This document shows positions 58,913 to 64,000 of a stretch of DNA of 64,000 nt, piece after piece; position 1 is the stretch's first letter, and the number at the start of each line of letters is the position of its first letter. Source of the stretch: Diplocarpon mali (lineage: Eukaryota > Ascomycota > Leotiomycetes > Helotiales > Drepanopezizaceae); the NCBI GenBank assembly GCA_024741835.1, contig JAENRP010000032.1, positions 62,775-126,774 of the forward strand, in the 5' to 3' direction. Both the position numbers and the translations under genes were made by a program. The notes beneath the pieces are model-generated. The model saw only the letters and a program-made list of their open reading frames with translations, did no database searches and was not told where the DNA came from.

Positions 58913-59751
58913 TCTCTTCTCGGGTGGTCGGCGCTTGGCTGGAGGGGAGAGACGCAAGCAGGGAGCACGGGACGAGGCGAAGCTGCGTACTCGTCGCGCC
59001 CAGATAGCGCGAAGGAGAGGCCGATCGAATGTCGGATCCGGGGCGTCCAGTGGCGTCGGGGATGCCAGAGCGGCGGGCGGACGACTGGCTGTGAACGGTG
59101 GATGTGGAAGCTGGAGGGAGAGGGGAGAGGGAGAGGGAGAGGGTGAGGGAGAGGGACTAGAAGAGAGGGGTCGGCGGGGAGCCGACGAGGAGGGCGCGTC
59201 GGGACAAAAAAGGGCGCGTCGGGGCAAACGCGAGCTCAGGGCGCTCCGAGGACTCCTACAAAAACTGCTCGACCCGCCCGACGGACCTGCGATCTCTCGC
59301 AGATGGTGAAGCCTCACGGTCCCCTGATCAGACGTCGTCCTCGTCGGTGGCGACGCGCCGCCCAATTAAAGAAACCGGCTTGCCGCAGGCCAGGCTATCC
59401 AAACCACATCGCCCCCCAACCCGCACATCCTTCCCTCGTCCGACGTGGAGAGTTGGGCGCGTTGGGCGCCCTGCCCTCCAGCATCTTCCTTCCAGCGCAC
59501 GCCTTCATCCGGTCTCTCGAAATACCAACCCTCGACCTCCGCTCGCCCGAAGCCGACGCATCATCTCCAGTCCCTTTTCCGCGCCCCGGGAGCCTAGACT
59601 CGAGAGACACGAACCTTCACCCAGCTGACCCCCCGCCCCAATCTAACGGCATTTATGCAGACTCCGCGAACGACTGAGCCGGATTGGAAATTGGATTTTG
59701 TACAACGCATCGTGGACCTCTGGGTCTGGCCCCGAGACAATACTTCCAGTC

Positions 59752-59777
59752 CCTGTGCCTGTGCCTGTGCCTGTGCC
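59752..59777. repeat. CTGTGC hexanucleotide repeat
   Basis: Four copies of a CTGTGC unit in non-coding sequence. Confidence 0.8.
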
Positions 59778-59954
59778 GGTCCCCCTGTTGTTCCTCCGGC
59801 GCCCCCAGCCGCTTACCGAGAGAGGCTAGAGTAGGAGTTCCAAGAGAGGGGGGGAAGAAGAAACAAAAAAAAAAAGAACTTTCCGATCATGACGTTAGGT
59901 CTCGGACTTGCCGTGGCCGAGCCGCACGCGGTCAGACGGGATGGCCAAGGTAGA

Positions 59955-59973
59955 TATATCACTTATATATATA

Positions 59974-60007
<34 letters not shown>

Positions 60008-60025
60008 CGGGAGATATATATAGGC
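59955..60025. repeat. TA/GA compound microsatellite
   Basis: TATATA, then about 13 GA repeats, a GGGAGA spacer and TATATATA again. Confidence 0.9.
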
Positions 60026-60424
60026 TTGCTTCGTGTCGCGATATCTCTACATCTCTATTTATATACATCCCGCGTGCTCCTGACTCTGCGGTTGCGGGTG
60101 CTCACGTTGATGAAAGGGAATGCTGACGCATCTAATGTAGTTTGTTGACTTTGCGAGCCATGGTAGACGATCCGGGATGTGCGGGTGGTGGGATGTTTTT
60201 TTGGTCAAATCTCAATCTTGCCAGGAGAATCTCACTACTCTGGATGCGACCACTAAGTCAGCAGTCGATCCATCGCACGTGCCATGCCGACGACGGGATC
60301 CATGGATATACCCCTCTCTCGGATAGGGCCGCCCGTTCGGCCCATCTCTAGAGGCTGTGTTGAGCCTCCTACCCATACCGTTACCTGTACGGGATCCTGC
60401 CCTATGATTAATGACTAAACCAGT

Positions 60425-60502
60425 NNNNNNNNNNNNNNNNNNNNNNNNNNNNNNNNNNNNNNNNNNNNNNNNNNNNNNNNNNNNNNNNNNNNNNNNNNNN
60501 NN
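60425..60502. other. Assembly gap (78 Ns)
   Basis: Seventy-eight undetermined bases between the 3' flank of MID1 and the forkhead upstream region; a long TA/GA repeat lies 400 bp away. Confidence 1.
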
Positions 60503-60659
60503 CACCAACCATTGCACCAGCACATCATAACCCGACACTCTTCCCTGCTCTCCATCTTGAACCGAGCCTAGCACCGATCGCCAAACGCCAGTGGAACGTA
60601 CACACACGCCATGGATGCGTCCATGATATTCCAGATTCCATGATTCAGCCACGTCCCTC

Positions 60660-62684
60660 TCACATGGAGACAAACCCAAGCAAGAGCCCCAGGCACAGCA
60701 GCACCATCGGCGGCAGTACAAGACTACCAGTCGAAAGATAGTATATCGTTCCGGGAACATTACATGTGATATTCGAGATCCGGCCACTTGCATCTCCAGG
60801 GAATGCAGGTTTGACCCCATAGCTCTCGTTGAACCCAATGTCCCCGAGCTGCGGGCAACCAAATCCCATAGCAGCGGGACAGCTACGGACGAGATTGAAG
60901 CACAGCTCATCGCAGGGTAGAACTTCTTTATACGGACCTGGTACGAGCAGTTCATCGATCCGTGCATTGCGGGACGCGTTGCCAGGTGTTGCGCTTGCGA
61001 TTTCGCGCTCGCGTTTGTCGAGCAGAGTGCCGTTGGGGTAAGGTTGCCCCATGGCCCGTGGCCGAAGCCAAGGATCCGTCTTGGTGAAATCGGTGCAGCG
61101 AGGTATGCTCACGGCACAGAGCCAGGACTTGTATGCTTCACGGCAATCGGTACAAGTTCTTGCAAGCGAGTATCGAGCGGAAGCGGTGGTTTCGCACGGG
61201 ATTTGAGCGAGGACTTTTTCAAAGTTGGCAAAGCTCGCCTGGGTGGCGTTGTCATAGAACGAGGCTAAGGCGCTCATGTTGGGAAATACGTTCGGGTTGG
61301 AAGGGACAGAGTAGGCTGTTTGATCACAGAAAGATAGGTCGTATATCACAGCGCAGTTACCGTCTGGAGGGTGTCAGCTTGGAAATACCCAATGGTAATG
61401 TCGCGTACCTTGGAGCATATCAAAGCTGGTCTGGCGAAAGACCTGGCCCCCGCCTCCAACAACGCCAGATCCCGAGGCTGTAGAATTCCCTTTCATCGCC
61501 AGCATAACGTTGTAAGATTTTCCAGCGCCTAGTCCGTTGATATAGAATTGCTGTTTGGGGAGACTTTGATTCCCGATGGCAGTCATACCAGTCACGACAG
61601 AGCTTACCGTCTCACCGGGTCTGCTTAATTGAATCTGTGCATTGTTTTCAAGACCGCAGTATGACCTTTCCAGCCCAGCGAGCGAGGTGCTGTTCTTATC
61701 ATTGGCAAAGATAACGTATGGGGGACTGTGATTCATCCATTCTTCGACAAGCGTAGTGTTCAGCGAGGCAGTAACAAATGGGTCGGTGAATAATAGAGCA
61801 GAGTAATCGTCGCTATCGACGAGGAAAAGGTTCGGGTCTGAATTGTTCCAGTACGTGTGATATGGCGCATCGATCGAGGCGGCGATTTGAGCACTATAGA
61901 CTCCTTTCGTGTAATCGCTGGCATTCTGAGCATATATACTCATATATATATCTCCGGTAGCATTTACCTCGTGCAAAGCGTATCCCCCGTCTAGTTCAAC
62001 CATTTCCTGAAGATCTGAAGGTTGCCCGGGGCCGGGATTAGTGTTATTTGCAGACATCGAGACATATAGCTGGAGTTGCGGTGCAGGATCGCGTCTCGTA
62101 TCCGAGGATGGCTGGTCACAGGTCGTCACTGTGATGTATACAGTTGTCTGGTTTTTCGGAGTCATTCCCGTACTGTCAAGCCCGTCTTCCTCATCATCAT
62201 GCTCCTCTTCCTCATCATCTTCCCCCTCTTCAACCAAGGATGCTCGCTTGTTGGATATAACAAGTCGCCGTTTGTAAAGTATGATCTTAGATGGCAGCCC
62301 TGGCGTCACGGGTGACTTTTCCCCCCAAACCGAAGCATTTTTAAACACATAAAAGAAGCTCTGCCCCGGTTCCACATTCGTCGCCTCGATCCTATTATTG
62401 ACCAGCACAGTCGGCGTCGTATCTCTGCCCACGATCCCTCCGTCCACACCGAAGAAGTCCGCCTCATATGTTTCCTCTCCGAGCTCTAGTTCGTGGAAGT
62501 CGTCTAGGAGCGGAACGTCTAGTAACCGCTCGTGGTTGTGGTCTTCCGGTCGTATCGAGTCGACTTCGGTGGCGTATGCAAAGCTGGGCGCGGGGAATCT
62601 GAGGTAAAGGAGGATGAGCATGATGGATGCGAAGAGCGACGCCGCGAGTCGCGATTGCAGCGAACTGGGCTTTGGGAGGGGCAT
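60660..62684 (-). CDS. MID1: Stretch-activated calcium channel regulatory subunit Mid1
   Basis: Two minus-strand exons, 62684-61409 and 61363-60660, with a 45-bp GTACGC...CAG intron, encode 659 residues. The start MPLPKPSSLQSRLAASLF fits the family; a more upstream in-frame Met at 62849 is less likely. A signal-anchor segment (ASIMLILLYLRFPAPSFAYA) is followed by a large luminal region with many N-glycosylation sequons and an acidic insert (EEEEHDDEEDGLD). The C-terminal third has the Mid1 cysteine-rich domain: CAVIYDLSFCDQTAYSVPSN, CTDCREAYKSWLCAVSIPRC and LPCDELCFNLVRSCPAAMGFGCP. The end is hydrophobic (VLPPMVLLCLGLLLGFVSM). Mid1 works with the Cch1 channel in high-affinity Ca2+ uptake at the plasma membrane during stress, growth and mating. 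Confidence 0.95.
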
Positions 62685-64000
62685 GAAATTCAGCGGAGTG
62701 TCCACATTGAGTATCTGATTGCAGCGTGGTGCATGGGTTTCGGAGCGAATGCTTCTTGAAAAGCTGGTGTCATGTGTTGTAACGCATCCTGAGGGCGATC
62801 CAAAGTGGCTCAATCGATTTCTTTTCGACGTTCTCGATATGGATCTCAAACAGCGAGCCCCTCGCCTTCTCCATGTTTATTTTTAGTCTTCGTCAGGTCC
62901 CTGGCATAGTACAGCCTCCACCCCTAAACACTGCAAAATATTAAAAGTGTACTTTTACGGAGCGATTTTTGCACGTATCACATGAGGGAGTACAGGACTT
63001 TTAGCCAGTCACATCAAAGTAGAATCGCGTAGAAATCAGTACGTTCGATACCTCATGACATTTAAGCCGGCAGGAAAGAGTAACGCTCAGTGACGCCAAG
63101 TGATGCAACGCAGTTCTTCCGCGGTCTAGAAGAGTTAGTTATTAAAGCATAGCAATTTTTGTTAATATAATGTATTGAGATTCGATATGATTACTAGTAA
63201 AAGAAATGCTGAGCTATAATCAAACAAGAGCAAGCTCTACAAAGTAGCAGAGACTCAACGCTGCTCTTTTTGCTCAGTATATAGAGCGGTGAGCTCAACG
63301 GTAAACATATGAAATTCTTGCAGATTCTGTGTCGATTCAAAAATTCCTAAGGGGGAAACTGGGGGCTGGTAACTTATGCAATCCCATATTACTGGGTTAT
63401 ACAAATGTTATAGCACTTAGAGGGAGACGACGACTCACCACATATATGCAGTGTTTCCTACGAACCTGTACCTTCTTTTGAAGGGTCTGCAGAGCCGAAA
63501 TTAAGCCCTTTCAACTGCGAAATTTTAAACACCAAGTCTAATAAAACTAGAACTTTTCGAAAGCTTTGACATGAAAGTTTCCTATGCCTATCCCGTCTAT
63601 CAATACTCTCTACTTTCAACCTCACCTTCTATACTCTAGAATTATTCAGATATATATATATAATTAGAGAAAGGGCTTGACAATAAACATAGAAGGGAAC
63701 AAGGCAACTTGTAGTATAGAAGAAAAAGGAAAAGAGGAAAGGATATATTTCAAAGCTTTAAACATTTTATTTGGAAGCTAATTTTTTTATGTATATTTAT
63801 AATCGATAGCCCATGCTAATTAGCAAGACGCCTAACATAATCAAATAAATAGCTGCCATTAGTAAGGGAGGCTTATCTGAGGATAGGGACATTAAAGCAA
63901 CTCTATTTGCCTGAATGCCTCCTTAAGAAACTACATGCTTATGACCTAAATGGAATGGCTATTGGCTAAGGTATAGGTTAGGCTCTTATTCAAAGAACCA
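62685..64000. other. AT-rich gene-free tail
   Basis: The first ~200 bp are the MID1 promoter and leader. From about 62880 to the end the sequence is strongly AT-rich with no frame over 60 codons, unlike the GC-rich intergenic DNA elsewhere. A TA run lies at 63650-63663. This may be an isochore border or decayed transposon DNA. Confidence 0.55.

Larger units (their letters stand above)
58091..60659. other. 2.6-kb upstream region of the forkhead gene with simple repeats and an assembly gap
   Basis: GC-rich leader with G-runs (58459-58466, 58572-58581), a CTG/TTG triplet run (58882-58912), GGGAGA hexamers (59110-59160), a CTGTGC hexamer run (59752-59777) and a (TA)/(GA) run (59955-60025). Ns occupy 60425-60502. 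Frames up to 330 codons overlap the forkhead gene or each other and lack domains. The last part is the 3' flank of MID1. Confidence 0.5.

Overview
This window is nuclear DNA from a filamentous ascomycete (Pezizomycotina). The evidence is short introns (about 45-160 bp) with fungal GTRNGT donors and CTRAY branch points, an isolated 5S rRNA gene of the filamentous-fungus type, and fungus-specific proteins: an AzgA purine permease, a Mid1 calcium-channel subunit, a HAL-type kinase, an Atg43/DUF1770 protein and a Fungal_trans_2 factor. The protein sequences look most like Leotiomycetes to me, but I could not test this. Assembly gaps are present at 18933-18936 and 60425-60502.

Layout. 1-8.4 kb is gene-dense: the C-terminal RapGAP end of a tuberin (TSC2) homologue, a Fungal_trans_2 protein, the splicing factor BUD31, the complex I LYR subunit NUO-14.8 (NDUFA6) and the RNA polymerase I/III subunit RPC19. 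8.4-25.8 kb is mostly GC-rich and gene-poor, with many minisatellites. It holds one low-complexity conserved-looking protein gene (12.3-13.8 kb), one 5S rRNA gene (17.5 kb) and a HAL4/SAT4-like kinase (19.2-20.9 kb). 25.8-47.3 kb is a compact housekeeping block: CaMKK-like kinase, TRAPP subunit BET5, PEX3, ATG101, a ZNF511-like zinc-finger protein, an EST1/SMG7-like NMD factor, adenosine kinase, ribosomal protein uL2, a DDT/WHIM chromatin protein and an Atg43/DUF1770 protein. 47.3-64 kb is sparse: AzgA permease, a Sep1/HCM1-type forkhead factor and MID1, ending in an AT-rich tail without genes.

Most of the strong genes needed exon joining. Exon coordinates are given in the entries; each join was checked for reading frame and for continuity with the remembered protein family. 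Two GC-AG introns were found. There are three compact head-to-head pairs (BUD31/NUO-14.8, CaMKK/BET5, PEX3/ATG101) and a looser fourth (ZNF511-like/SMG7-like).

Functionally, several genes touch nutrient sensing and autophagy: tuberin (TORC1 inhibition), CaMKK (AMPK activation), ATG101 (Atg1 complex), the Atg43-like protein with a textbook Atg8-interacting motif, and PEX3 (peroxisome biogenesis and turnover). These are unlinked transcription units, not a fungal secondary-metabolite style cluster. I found no clearly new multi-gene system; the most interesting items are the Atg43-like protein, the variant 5S gene and the repeat-laden GC-rich gene desert.
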